A DNA stretch of 15,652 nt from the NCBI GenBank assembly GCA_964343975.1, contig CAYFLU010000077.1, positions 1-15,652 of the forward strand. The letters run 5' to 3'. This DNA comes from SCUN01 sp964343975 (lineage in GTDB: Bacteria > Acidobacteriota > Vicinamibacteria > Vicinamibacterales > SCN-69-37). Both the position numbers and the translations under genes were made by a program. Of this stretch, positions 6,406 through 13,718 are shown one piece after another. Each line of letters opens with the position of its first letter. Positions within the stretch are counted from its first letter, which is position 1. The notes under the pieces were generated by a model. The model had not been told where the DNA came from, did not search any database, and worked only from the letters and a program-made list of their open reading frames with translations.

Positions 6406-6427
6406 GGGCGCCCCCGCGCGGGCGCCT
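6406..6427 (+). terminator. GC-rich hairpin after icd
   Basis: GGCGCCC (6407-6413) pairs with GGGCGCC (6420-6426) around a 6-nt loop, 8 nt after the icd stop. There is no T-tract, so intrinsic termination is uncertain. It separates icd from the next gene's promoter. Confidence 0.4.
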
Positions 6428-6448
6428 CGAACGGCGGGCCGCCTCTGC

Positions 6449-6454
6449 TATAGT
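6449..6454 (+). promoter_or_regulatory. Putative -10 box (TATAGT), leaderless
   Basis: TATAGT lies 7 nt before the GTG at 6462, with no Shine-Dalgarno site. It is the clearest of the series because it differs from TATAAT at one base. No good -35 was seen. Confidence 0.5.
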
Positions 6455-6461
6455 CCTCAGC

Positions 6462-7586
6462 GTGCAGCGTGAGGACGTAGCCGCCGCCGTCATGGCGCGC
6501 GAAGACATCGCCAAATACCTGAAAGGCGCGAATGGCGAAGTGGATCCGGCGGCCGAGAAGAAGGTCACCGAGTACCTGCAGGAATTGCAGACCACGCAGC
6601 GCTACCGGTTCTACAAACTCCTCCAGCACCCGCTCTACCCGATCCTCCGCAAGGTGCAGCGCATCTACGAACACGAGGAACGCGCGCAGGACGCCGTCAC
6701 GCACGGCCACGTGGTGTGGGTGTCGAACCACAAGAGCCACGTCGACTACCTCGTGCAGCCGCTCGCGCTCGACGACTGCGGCATCCGGCCGCCGCTCGTG
6801 GCGGCGGGCATCAACCTGTTTGGCGGTGCGCTCGGGTTTCTGAACCGGCACGTCACGGGCGCCATTCCGATCCGCCGCAACAGCAAAGACCCGGCGTATC
6901 TGATGACGCTCCGCGCCTACGTGGCCGAGACGCTGGCGCGGCGCGACGTCCTCTACTACGCCGAAGGCGGCCGCAGCTACAGCGGCGAACTGAAATCGCC
7001 GAAGACGGGCCTGCTTCAGGCGGCGCTCCACGCCGATCGCGCGCGTCTCGCCGTCGTGCCGATGGCCGTGTCGTACGATCTCGTGCTCGAGGACAAGATT
7101 CTCGCCACGCAGGCGGTGAAACGCCGCCACAAGCCGTTCGCCAAGGAATTCACCGAGATGGTGCGTCACGCGGTCGGCTATCACACGCGGGCGTTCGTGA
7201 CGTTCGGCCAGCGGATTCCGCTCGGCGACTACGATCCCGACTCACGGCGCGACATCGTCACACTCGCCCACCGCATTCAGAGCGAGATCGGTCTTCTGTA
7301 CAAGGTGCTGCCGACCGCGCTCGTTGCGGCGGCGGTGCGGCCGCAACATACCCGAGGGGAGCTCGCGGCGCGGATCGATGCGATGCTCGGTCCGCTGCGG
7401 GACATGGGCGCCAACCTCGCGGTGAAAGATGGCCGGCAGGCCGCCGAACAGGGCGTGGAAGCCCTGATCGAACGCGGTGTGCTCGTGAGCGCGCGTCAAC
7501 ACCTCCGCGTGCGGGATCGTATAGTCTTGAAGTATTACGCGCGCACGATCGAGCATCTGCTCTCCGCGACGCGCACCACTCACTGA
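6462..7586 (+). CDS. Glycerol-3-phosphate acyltransferase, PlsB-type (short form)
   Basis: 374 residues. Likely acylates glycerol-3-phosphate at sn-1, the first step of phospholipid synthesis, at the inner membrane. The four acyltransferase blocks are present. Block I is NHKSHVDYL, with His90-x4-Asp95 as in PlsB HRSHMD. Block II is GAIPIRR at 133-139. Block III is YAEGGRS at 166-172, followed by PKTGLL. Block IV is VVPMAVSYD at 198-206. The blocks are closer to PlsB than to PlsC. The protein is much shorter than E. coli PlsB (about 807 residues), so an sn-2 acyltransferase is the alternative. GTG start at 6462 is supported by TATAGT 7 nt upstream; an ATG at 6492 is possible. The proline dehydrogenase gene follows after 26 nt and is probably cotranscribed. 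Confidence 0.88.
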   Translation: MQREDVAAAVMAREDIAKYLKGANGEVDPAAEKKVTEYLQELQTTQRYRFYKLLQHPLYPILRKVQRIYEHEERAQDAVTHGHVVWVSNHKSHVDYLVQPLALDDCGIRPPLVAAGINLFGGALGFLNRHVTGAIPIRRNSKDPAYLMTLRAYVAETLARRDVLYYAEGGRSYSGELKSPKTGLLQAALHADRARLAVVPMAVSYDLVLEDKILATQAVKRRHKPFAKEFTEMVRHAVGYHTRAFVTFGQRIPLGDYDPDSRRDIVTLAHRIQSEIGLLYKVLPTALVAAAVRPQHTRGELAARIDAMLGPLRDMGANLAVKDGRQAAEQGVEALIERGVLVSARQHLRVRDRIVLKYYARTIEHLLSATRTTH

Positions 7587-7612
7587 CCGTTTTCTCCCCG
7601 ACGAGTTATCCG

Positions 7613-8551
7613 ATGCTGGACGCCGTTTCGAAGAACATCTTCTACATGCTCGCGCGCAGCGGCGGGCTGAAGTCGCTGGCCTCGCGCTACGGCATGCGCA
7701 CCGACACCAGCTTCGCCCGGCGCTTCATCGCGGGCGAGTCGATCGACGAGGCCATTCCGGCCGCGCGGGCGATCGAACAGACCGGCCTCACCGTCACGAT
7801 GGACTTGCTCGGTGAAAGCGTGACGTCGTCGGCCGCCGCGGGCGCCGCGACCACGGGCTATCTCGAGGTGATGCAGAAGATCGCCGACGCGGGCATCGGC
7901 CGTAACGTCTCGCTCAAGCTCACGCAGCTCGGCCTCGACATCGACCGCGCCACCTGCGTGGACAACCTCCGCCGCATTCTCGACGTCGCGTCCGCGCAGC
8001 AGTTCTTCGTGCGGATCGACATGGAGAACTCGCCCTACACGGAGCGCACCCTCGAGATCTTCGAAACGCTCTGGGGCATCGGCTACCGCAACGCGGGCGT
8101 CGTCATCCAGTCGTGCCTGAAGCGGTCGGAAGCCGACATCCGCCGCGTGAACAAGCTCGGCGCGCGTGTGCGCCTGGTCAAGGGCGCCTACAAGGAACCG
8201 ACCGAGGTCGCGTTCCAGCAGAAGTCAGACGTTGATGCGGCCTACATCTCGCTGTCCAAGACCCTGCTCAAGGACGGCGTGTACCCGGCCATCGCGACGC
8301 ACGACCAGAAGATGATCTCGGCCGTGAACGAGTTCGCCACGACGAACGGCATCGCCAAGGACAAGTACGAGTTCCAGATGCTCTACGGCATCCGTCGCGA
8401 CATGCAGACGGCGCTGCTCGCACAGGGCCATCCGGTGCGCGTGTACGTGCCGTTCGGCAAGGAGTGGTTCCCCTACTTCATGCGCCGACTGGGCGAGCGC
8501 CCGGCCAACGTCGGGTTCGTGCTGCGCGGGATCACGAGCGAGAAGCGCTAA
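7613..8551 (+). CDS. Proline dehydrogenase (monofunctional)
   Basis: 312 residues. FAD-dependent oxidation of proline to pyrroline-5-carboxylate, the first step of proline catabolism, passing electrons to the membrane quinone pool. Barrel motifs: SLKLTQLGLDID at 100-111, FVRIDMENSPYT at 132-143, GVVIQSCLKR at 162-171, VRLVKGAYKEP at 186-196, ATHDQ at 228-232, MLYGIRRD at 256-263, VYVPFG at 277-282, and RRLGERPAN at 291-299 near the C-terminus. These match PutA/PRODH proline and flavin contacts. Length fits the single-domain type (about 300 residues); no pyrroline-5-carboxylate dehydrogenase gene is visible in the window. The ATG at 7613 comes 26 nt after the acyltransferase stop. A longer open frame upstream is only overlap with that gene. 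The gene converges on the M20 peptidase with 11 bp between stops. Confidence 0.95.
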   Translation: MLDAVSKNIFYMLARSGGLKSLASRYGMRTDTSFARRFIAGESIDEAIPAARAIEQTGLTVTMDLLGESVTSSAAAGAATTGYLEVMQKIADAGIGRNVSLKLTQLGLDIDRATCVDNLRRILDVASAQQFFVRIDMENSPYTERTLEIFETLWGIGYRNAGVVIQSCLKRSEADIRRVNKLGARVRLVKGAYKEPTEVAFQQKSDVDAAYISLSKTLLKDGVYPAIATHDQKMISAVNEFATTNGIAKDKYEFQMLYGIRRDMQTALLAQGHPVRVYVPFGKEWFPYFMRRLGERPANVGFVLRGITSEKR

Positions 8552-8562
8552 ACCGCGCCCGT

Positions 8563-9693
8563 TCAGGAGACGAGCGCGCGCACCGTGTCCGCGAGCACAT
8601 CGCGGCACACGAGCACGCTGTCGATCTCGACGTATTCCTCAACACTATGGAGGCCGGCTCCGGCCGGCCCGAACAGGATCGACGGGATGCCCGCGTCGGC
8701 GAGAATCGCGGCATCCGTCCAGAAGGTCATCCCCACCGGCGCCGTCGGACGCTGACGGCCGGCCAGCGCCGTCGCGAGTGCCGTGGGCAACGCGTGCGAC
8801 TCGGCCAACGCATACGGTGGTCGCGTCGTCAGCAACCGCGCCTCGGCGGTGAACGACGGATCCGCGCGGTGCAGTTCGGCAAGCATTGCGCGCACTTCAT
8901 CGAGCGGCGTGGCGCCTTCTTCCCCGGTCACCGTGCGCCGCTCCATCTGCAGGACGCAGCGATCCGGATACATGCTGAGCTCGCGACCGCCGCTGATGAT
9001 CGACGCGTGCAATGACGCGACGCCCTGCAACCCGGCCGGCGCGCGCCCCTGAAGTTCACGATCCCGCGCCTCGAGGGCGTGCAGCACCCGGCCCATGTGC
9101 ATGATCGCGTCCCGCCCTTCGGCAGGCCGGCTGCCATGCGCGGCGCGCCCGTGCACGGTGATCTCGATCCATGCAAAGCCCTTGTGCGCCACCGCGAGCC
9201 GCAGATCCGTGGGCTCGGTCACGATCGCCGCATCGGCAGACCAGCGCTTCACGAGCGCATCGGCGCCGACGCTTTCATATTCCTCATCGATGACGCCGGC
9301 CACGATGAGCCGCCCACGCGTCCACGACGCGGCCAGCGCCGCCGCGGCGCCGACCATCGCGGCGACGCCGCTCTTCATGTCTTGCGCGCCGCGGCCGTAG
9401 AGCCGGCCGTCGCGGATCTCCGGCGTGAACGGCGCGCGCATGCCATCAACGCCGACGGTGTCGAGATGACCGCACAGCATCACGGCCGGTCCGCGCTCGC
9501 GCCCGTCGAGCACGCCCACGACGTTCGGCCGGCCCGGCGCGGCCTCTTCCACGATGACATCAAGACCCGCGCGACGGAGCGCCTGCGCGACGACATCCGC
9601 CGCCGCAGCTTCGCCCGGCGCGCCCGGCACGAGCGACGGGTTCACAGAGTTGGCGGCGACCAGATCGGCCAGCAAGCGAATAACAGGATCCAC
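8563..9693 (-). CDS. M20 family metallopeptidase (ArgE/DapE/aminoacylase type)
   Basis: 376 residues, dinuclear zinc hydrolase that removes an acyl or aminoacyl group through an amide bond. Ligands and catalytic residues: His76 and Asp78 in CGHLDTVG, Asp105 in GRGAQDMKSG, Glu137-Glu138 in IDEEYES, Glu160 in VTEPTDL, His349 in AGLHSVEEYV. The dimerisation (lid) domain runs from about 178 to 290 and contains HGRAAHGSRP. Substrate (N-acetylornithine, succinyl-diaminopimelate or a peptide) cannot be set from sequence, and the neighbours do not help. GTG start at 9693: TAGAAT lies 9 nt upstream, and the nearby ATG at 9704 is out of frame. The gene is divergent from the SDR gene with only 34 bp between starts. 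Confidence 0.93.
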   Translation of the reverse strand: MDPVIRLLADLVAANSVNPSLVPGAPGEAAAADVVAQALRRAGLDVIVEEAAPGRPNVVGVLDGRERGPAVMLCGHLDTVGVDGMRAPFTPEIRDGRLYGRGAQDMKSGVAAMVGAAAALAASWTRGRLIVAGVIDEEYESVGADALVKRWSADAAIVTEPTDLRLAVAHKGFAWIEITVHGRAAHGSRPAEGRDAIMHMGRVLHALEARDRELQGRAPAGLQGVASLHASIISGGRELSMYPDRCVLQMERRTVTGEEGATPLDEVRAMLAELHRADPSFTAEARLLTTRPPYALAESHALPTALATALAGRQRPTAPVGMTFWTDAAILADAGIPSILFGPAGAGLHSVEEYVEIDSVLVCRDVLADTVRALVS

Positions 9694-9702
9694 GGAGTCT
9701 TC

Positions 9703-9708
9703 ATTCTA
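9703..9708 (-). promoter_or_regulatory. Putative -10 box (TAGAAT) of the M20 gene
   Basis: TAGAAT on the minus strand, 9 nt before the GTG at 9693. It is back to back with the SDR -10 box at 9716-9721. Confidence 0.4.
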
Positions 9709-9715
9709 GTTTGTC

Positions 9716-9721
9716 TATGAT
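9716..9721 (+). promoter_or_regulatory. Putative -10 box (TATGAT) of the SDR gene
   Basis: TATGAT lies 6 nt before the GTG at 9728, with no Shine-Dalgarno site. It supports the GTG as the real start. Confidence 0.45.
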
Positions 9722-9727
9722 CTGTCT

Positions 9728-10543
9728 GTGCCGTCCGCTGCCCCGCTCTCGTCTGTCATCGCCATCACTGGCGCCTCGGCCGGCATCGGTCGCGCCGTCG
9801 CCGAACGGGCTGCGGCCGCTGGCGCCGCCGTCGTCCTGTCGGCGCGCCGGGCGGATCGGCTCGACGACGTGGTGCGCGGGATCACCGCGACGGGCGGCCG
9901 CGCAGTGGCGGTGCCGGGCGATGTGACGCGCGTCGACGACATGCAGACCCTCGTCCGTCGCGCCGTCGAGCACTTCGGCCGTCTCGATGTGATGCTCTGC
10001 AACGCGGGCATCGGCTACCACGAGACCTTTCAAGCGACGCCGCCTGAGGTGATGCGGCGGCTCATGGACACGAACGTCATGGGCACGCTCTACGCGGCCC
10101 ACGCGGCCGTCCCCCAGTTTCTGGCGCAACAGTCGGGGCATCTCATTGCCGTGTCGTCGATCGTCGGCCGTCGCGGCATCTCCGGCGCGGCGGTGTATTC
10201 GGGCACCAAGGCGGCCCAGATCGCGCTCATCGAGGCGATTCGCGCCGAGATGCGCGGCCCGAACCTGCACGCCTCGCTCGTGTACCCCGTGTCGACCACC
10301 ACCGAGTTTCGCGACGCCATCAAACGCGACTACGGACACGAGATCGTCGGCCGCGGCCCGCGCCAGAGCGCGGAGTACGTCGCCGATACGATCATCGACT
10401 GCATCCGGCATCCCCGCCCCGAGGTCTACCCGTACCGTCGCGCCAAGCTGCTGGCGATTCTCAGCGTGATCGCGCCGGGCTTCGCCGATCGCCTGGTGCG
10501 CCGGTTCGAACGGCGGGCCACCCACAAGGTCGACCACGCGTGA
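9728..10543 (+). CDS. Short-chain dehydrogenase/reductase (SDR, classical)
   Basis: 271 residues, NAD(P)-dependent oxidoreductase. TGASAGIG at 14-21 is the cofactor loop. The Ala-Arg-Arg after strand 2 (39-41) suggests NADP preference. NAG is at 92-94, catalytic Ser at 143/144 (AVSS), and Tyr157-x3-Lys161 in YSGTK. The long C-terminal part ending with a basic helix (LVRRFERRATHK) suggests membrane association, as in SDRs acting on lipids or sterols (inference). Substrate is unknown. GTG start at 9728. The stop overlaps the next start in GTGA (10540-10543), so the nucleotidyltransferase gene is translationally coupled. Confidence 0.92.
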   Translation: MPSAAPLSSVIAITGASAGIGRAVAERAAAAGAAVVLSARRADRLDDVVRGITATGGRAVAVPGDVTRVDDMQTLVRRAVEHFGRLDVMLCNAGIGYHETFQATPPEVMRRLMDTNVMGTLYAAHAAVPQFLAQQSGHLIAVSSIVGRRGISGAAVYSGTKAAQIALIEAIRAEMRGPNLHASLVYPVSTTTEFRDAIKRDYGHEIVGRGPRQSAEYVADTIIDCIRHPRPEVYPYRRAKLLAILSVIAPGFADRLVRRFERRATHKVDHA

Positions 10544-11624
10544 CGGCGCCCGCTCCCGCGCTCGCTCTGGCGCGCGCCGTCGCCGAGGCCGGAGGCCGTG
10601 CCCTCATCGTCGGCGGTTGGGTCCGAGACCAGTTGCTCGGTCGCGATTCGAAGGATCTCGATGTCGAGGTCTTTGGCCTGCCGGCAGACCGATTGCGGTC
10701 GCTCCTCGAGACCTTCGGCCGCGTCGACACCGTCGGCGAGAGCTTCACCGTCTACAAGCTCGGCGACATGGACGTGGCCCTGCCGCGGCGCGAGTCGAAA
10801 ATCGGCCGCGGACACAAAGGCTTCCGCGTCGAAGGCGATCCGTCGTTGTCGTTCACCGAGGCCGCGCGGCGCCGCGACTTCACGATCAACGCGATCTCGT
10901 ACGACCCGCTCACCGGTGACATCATCGATCCGTTTCACGGCCGTGACGACCTCGCGGCCCGACGCCTGCGCGTGGTCGATGCCGCGACGTTTGGTGACGA
11001 CAGCTTGCGTGTCTTGCGCGCCTTGCAGTTCGCCGCGCGATTCACGCTGACGATTGATCCCGACACCGCCACGCTCTGCCGCACGATCCCGCTCGACGAT
11101 CTGCCGCACGAGCGCATCTGGGGCGAACTCGAGAAGTTGATGCTGCGCGCGGAGCGCCCGTCGATCGGCTGGCAGCTTGCGCTCGACCTCGGCGTGATCG
11201 ACCAGCTGTTTCCCGAACTGCAGGCGCTCGTCGGCTGCGAGCAGGAACCGGAGTGGCACCCCGAAGGCGATGTGTGGGTGCATACGCTGCTCGTGATCGA
11301 TCAGGCCCGCCAGCGGATCAACGACCTCGATCGCGGGCGCGCGGTGGCCGTGATGCTCGGCGCGCTGTGCCACGATCTCGGCAAACCGGCGTTCACGATC
11401 TTCAAAGACGGACGCATCCGGTCGCCGGGACACGAAGAAGGCGGCGTGGCACCGGCCACGGCGCTCCTCGACCGCCTCAACATCCACACCCTCGACGGCT
11501 ACGACGTGCGTCGCACCGTGCTCGGCCTCACCGCGCAGCACCTCAAGCCGGGCATGTTCTACAAGTCGCCGACGCCGGTCAGTGACGGCGCCTTCCGGCG
11601 CCTCTCGCAGAAGGTCGATCTCGA
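10540..11624 (+). CDS. CCA-adding enzyme / poly(A) polymerase family nucleotidyltransferase with HD domain (3' end in gap)
   Basis: 361 residues visible, cut by the N gap; family members usually run to about 400-480. Class II nucleotidyltransferase head: IVGGWVRDQLLGRDSKDLDVEVFG at 23-46 (split: GG at 25-26, catalytic Asp39 and Asp41). RRRDFTINAISYDP at 110-123 matches the basic motif B region. DDSLRVLRALQFAARF at 153-168 is the neck. EPEWHPEGDVWVHT at 236-249 and HDLGKP at 278-283 are the HD phosphohydrolase part. It likely repairs or builds the 3'-CCA of tRNA; a poly(A) polymerase role is possible. The GTG start overlaps the SDR stop by 4 nt. A continuous frame appears to cross the N gap into a kinase, but only because N codons are read through. 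Confidence 0.93.
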
Positions 11625-11724
11625 NNNNNNNNNNNNNNNNNNNNNNNNNNNNNNNNNNNNNNNNNNNNNNNNNNNNNNNNNNNNNNNNNNNNNNNNNNNN
11701 NNNNNNNNNNNNNNNNNNNNNNNN
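11625..11724. other. Assembly gap (100 N)
   Basis: Exactly 100 N. It must hide the last part of the nucleotidyltransferase gene (probably well over 100 bp) and the kinase promoter, so the true gap is likely larger than shown. Confidence 0.98.
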
Positions 11725-11733
11725 CGACACCAC

Positions 11734-12021
11734 ATGGACGACGCGGCCGATACCCGGCTGAGCTCCCCGCCCGCCGCCCAACCTGCTCCGCGATCCGGCA
11801 CCCTGATGCCGGGCGATGCCTTCGGTCTCCGCTACAGCATCGTCCGACAGCTCGGCGCGGGCGGCATGGGCGTGGTGTATCAGGCGTGGGACGACGTCCT
11901 CGGCGTGGACGTCGCGCTGAAGATGATCCGGCTCGACGGCAACCACGATCGCGCCGCCATCGCCGACATCGAACGTCGCTTCAAGCGCGAACTCCTCCTC
12001 GCGCGGTCGACTTGTCGATGA
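11734..12021 (+). CDS. N-terminal fragment of a Ser/Thr protein kinase (PknB/Hanks type)
   Basis: The first 91 residues look like a normal kinase N-lobe. A Pro/Ala-rich leader (1-30) is followed by FGLRYSIVRQLGAGGMGVVY, holding the Gly-rich loop at 41-49. Catalytic Lys63 is in VALKMI, and the alpha-C Glu86 is in RRFKRELLLAR. Kinases of this type would continue with a His-Asn-rich strand and the HRDLKP loop. Instead the frame changes character after about 12006 and stops at 12021. The bases from about 12000 onward belong to the minus-strand Asp-box gene. The fragment cannot be an active kinase as drawn. Either the assembly is chimeric here or the gene was cut by a rearrangement. The ATG at 11734 is the first visible start; an earlier one could be in the gap. 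Confidence 0.85.
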   Translation: MDDAADTRLSSPPAAQPAPRSGTLMPGDAFGLRYSIVRQLGAGGMGVVYQAWDDVLGVDVALKMIRLDGNHDRAAIADIERRFKRELLLARSTCR

Positions 12022-12613
12022 TCGTCGTGCCGAGGTAATCGATCGGGTCGCCGTTCTCGGTGTCGTTGTTGTCGATGAAGCGCGACATGAACACCGCGCT
12101 CAGCTGGTTCTCGCCGCGGTTGAATGCGAGCCCCGCGTAATACATGAGGCCGTTGGTCCCCGGCCGCACCACCGGGTCCGCGCCCGCCTGGAATCCGTGG
12201 AGCGGCGACGCCATCCCTTCGGCCGAGGTGTCCTGCGGGTAGCCCGGCAGTAGCGTGCTCTGCCACCGCTGTCCGCCGTCCACGCTCTTGAACAACCCCA
12301 GCCACGCGTCGCCCGTTTCGGCACCCGTCGAGAGTCCGGGCAGATCCACCGTGCGATAGTCATTCGCGCCGGCGAGCAGATGCAGCGGATTGCGCGTTGA
12401 TGCCGCCACCGACGGCTCGTTCTGCCGCTGCAGATAGGGATCGCCAGTCGGCCACGCCTCGCCCGACACCATGTTGACGCTGCGACTGACCACCAGTCCC
12501 ATCGGCCCGGGAGTCTGTGCAAACGAACCGACGTTCGCGACGATGGACAGTAGTAGGACGAGGCCAAATCCGGCCCGAAGAGCCGTGGGGAAACGGCGCG
12601 GTGCTGCGTTCAC
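11981..12613 (-). CDS. N-terminal fragment of an exported Asp-box (BNR/sialidase-like) beta-propeller protein
   Basis: 210 residues as read. About the first 204 look genuine. Residues 1-33 form a signal peptide (GFGLVLLLSIVANVGSFAQ). NEPSVAASTRNPLHLLAGANDYRTVD at 65-90 and SVDGGQRW at 110-117, a canonical Asp-box (S-x-D-x-G-x-x-W), mark the first blades of a sialidase-like propeller. Such proteins are secreted and often bind or cleave glycans. No catalytic residues can be judged from this fragment. After STARG the frame enters the antisense of the kinase and stops at 11981. GTG start at 12613 is preceded by AGGAGG with 5-nt spacing. The gene lies 125 bp downstream of the threonine dehydratase stop on the same strand. 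Confidence 0.82.
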   Translation of the reverse strand: MNAAPRRFPTALRAGFGLVLLLSIVANVGSFAQTPGPMGLVVSRSVNMVSGEAWPTGDPYLQRQNEPSVAASTRNPLHLLAGANDYRTVDLPGLSTGAETGDAWLGLFKSVDGGQRWQSTLLPGYPQDTSAEGMASPLHGFQAGADPVVRPGTNGLMYYAGLAFNRGENQLSAVFMSRFIDNNDTENGDPIDYLGTTIIDKSTARGGVRA

Positions 12614-12618
12614 GTGAT

Positions 12619-12624
12619 CCTCCT
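12619..12624 (-). promoter_or_regulatory. Strong ribosome binding site of the Asp-box protein gene
   Basis: Perfect AGGAGG on the minus strand, 5 nt before the GTG at 12613. It contrasts with the leaderless-looking starts elsewhere in the window. A CATAAT at 12656-12661 (minus strand) is a weak -10 candidate further upstream. Confidence 0.75.
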
Positions 12625-12738
12625 GGGATCAAACGAGTTGTGTTGAAGCGAACGAATTATGCCCGTCGGAAATCGGCAGGGGGGAGTATTTCTTGCGCCA
12701 ATTTCAGAAATCGCGACGCAGGCGTCTATTAAGGGGTC

Positions 12739-13686
12739 TTATGGACGTTCGAGTCCGCTCATGGTGGCCGGGGCGACGTTTCCGCCGCTGACGATCACGA
12801 CGATCGGCCCCTGCGCGCCCACGAGATCATTCAGCACCGCCGCCGTCGTCGCGGCGCCGCTCGGCTCGACCACCTGCTTGGCTTCATGAAACAACCACAG
12901 CGCGGCGGACGCGATCTGCGCATCGGTCACCGTCACCATCTGATCCACGAATCGCTGCGCGTGCGCGAATGTGAGATCGCCCGGGCGCACCGGCATCAAG
13001 CCATCGGCGATGCTCGCCGTCTTTTCGAGCGTCACCGGACGACCGGCGGCGAGTGACGCCGCCATCTTCGCGGCGCCCGCCGGCTCGACGCCGACGACGC
13101 GCGTGTGCGGACGCATCAATTTCACCGCGGCGGCCACGCCGCTCAGCAATCCGCCGCCCCCGACGGGCACCACGATCGTGCCGACGTCCGGACACTGTTC
13201 GAGAATCTCGATCGCGCACGTGCCTTGTCCCGCGATGACCATCGCGTGATCGAACGGCGGCACCATCGTCAGGCCGCGCGCCGCGGCTTCCGCTTCGGCG
13301 CGCGTCTTGCGCTCGGCGGAGGTCGTGCCTTCGAGGATGACTTCTCCGCCCCACCGCTTCACGCCGGCGATCTTGATGGCGGGTGCGGTCGTCGGCATCA
13401 CGATCACCGCTGGGGCGCCGGCACGCTGCGCGGCCAACGCCACCGCCTGCCCGTGATTGCCTGATGAGTAGGTGACCACACCACGTGCGAGCGCGTCGGC
13501 GGGGAGTGCCGCGATCGTGTTCGCCGCACCGCGGATCTTGAACGCGCCACCAGGCTGGTGGTGTTCGCACTTGAGCCAGAGCGACCGGCCGGCGACCTCG
13601 GTGAGATCGAGCACCGGCGTGCGGCGCGCGAACCCGCGTACGCGCGCCACGGCATCGAGCAGATCTTCGCGCGTCGTGAGCGTCAT
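12739..13686 (-). CDS. Threonine/serine dehydratase, PLP fold type II (no ACT domain)
   Basis: 315 residues. PLP-dependent deamination of threonine (or serine) to 2-oxobutyrate (or pyruvate). The PLP Lys is in GGAFKIRGAAN at about 46-56. SSGNHGQAVALA at 73-84 binds the cofactor phosphate side and substrate. GGGGLLSGVA at about 170-179 is the phosphate-binding Gly loop. VSGGNVA near the C-terminus contacts the pyridine nitrogen. Length matches the short catabolic (TdcB-like) or serine racemase-like forms without the regulatory C-terminal domain of biosynthetic IlvA. Feedback control by isoleucine is therefore unlikely. ATG at 13686 has TACAAT 8 nt upstream; longer frames upstream overlap the divergent beta-barrel gene. 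Serine racemase or hydroxyaspartate dehydratase activity is possible. Confidence 0.93.
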   Translation of the reverse strand: MTLTTREDLLDAVARVRGFARRTPVLDLTEVAGRSLWLKCEHHQPGGAFKIRGAANTIAALPADALARGVVTYSSGNHGQAVALAAQRAGAPAVIVMPTTAPAIKIAGVKRWGGEVILEGTTSAERKTRAEAEAAARGLTMVPPFDHAMVIAGQGTCAIEILEQCPDVGTIVVPVGGGGLLSGVAAAVKLMRPHTRVVGVEPAGAAKMAASLAAGRPVTLEKTASIADGLMPVRPGDLTFAHAQRFVDQMVTVTDAQIASAALWLFHEAKQVVEPSGAATTAAVLNDLVGAQGPIVVIVSGGNVAPATMSGLERP

Positions 13687-13694
13687 GGAGAGCG

Positions 13695-13700
13695 ATTGTA
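13695..13700 (-). promoter_or_regulatory. Putative -10 box (TACAAT) of the threonine dehydratase gene
   Basis: TACAAT on the minus strand, 8 nt before the ATG at 13686, with no Shine-Dalgarno site. Confidence 0.45.
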
Positions 13701-13705
13701 TGGTG

Positions 13706-13711
13706 TACGCT
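13706..13711 (+). promoter_or_regulatory. Putative -10 box (TACGCT) of the beta-barrel protein gene
   Basis: TACGCT lies 7 nt before the ATG at 13719. TATGGT at 13699-13704 is an alternative giving a 14-nt distance. Confidence 0.3.
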
Positions 13712-13718
13712 GGCGGCG

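Noticed and set aside
6716..7612. Long N-terminal extension of proline dehydrogenase
   Set aside because: This frame is the overlap shadow of the acyltransferase gene. The family normally begins near the ATG at 7613.
10426..11946. 506-residue minus-strand open frame
   Set aside because: Antisense to the nucleotidyltransferase gene, crosses an N gap and shows no domain.
10540..12021. Single 493-residue nucleotidyltransferase-kinase fusion
   Set aside because: The frame is joined only across 100 N of arbitrary length. The two parts are separate known families and the kinase has its own start.
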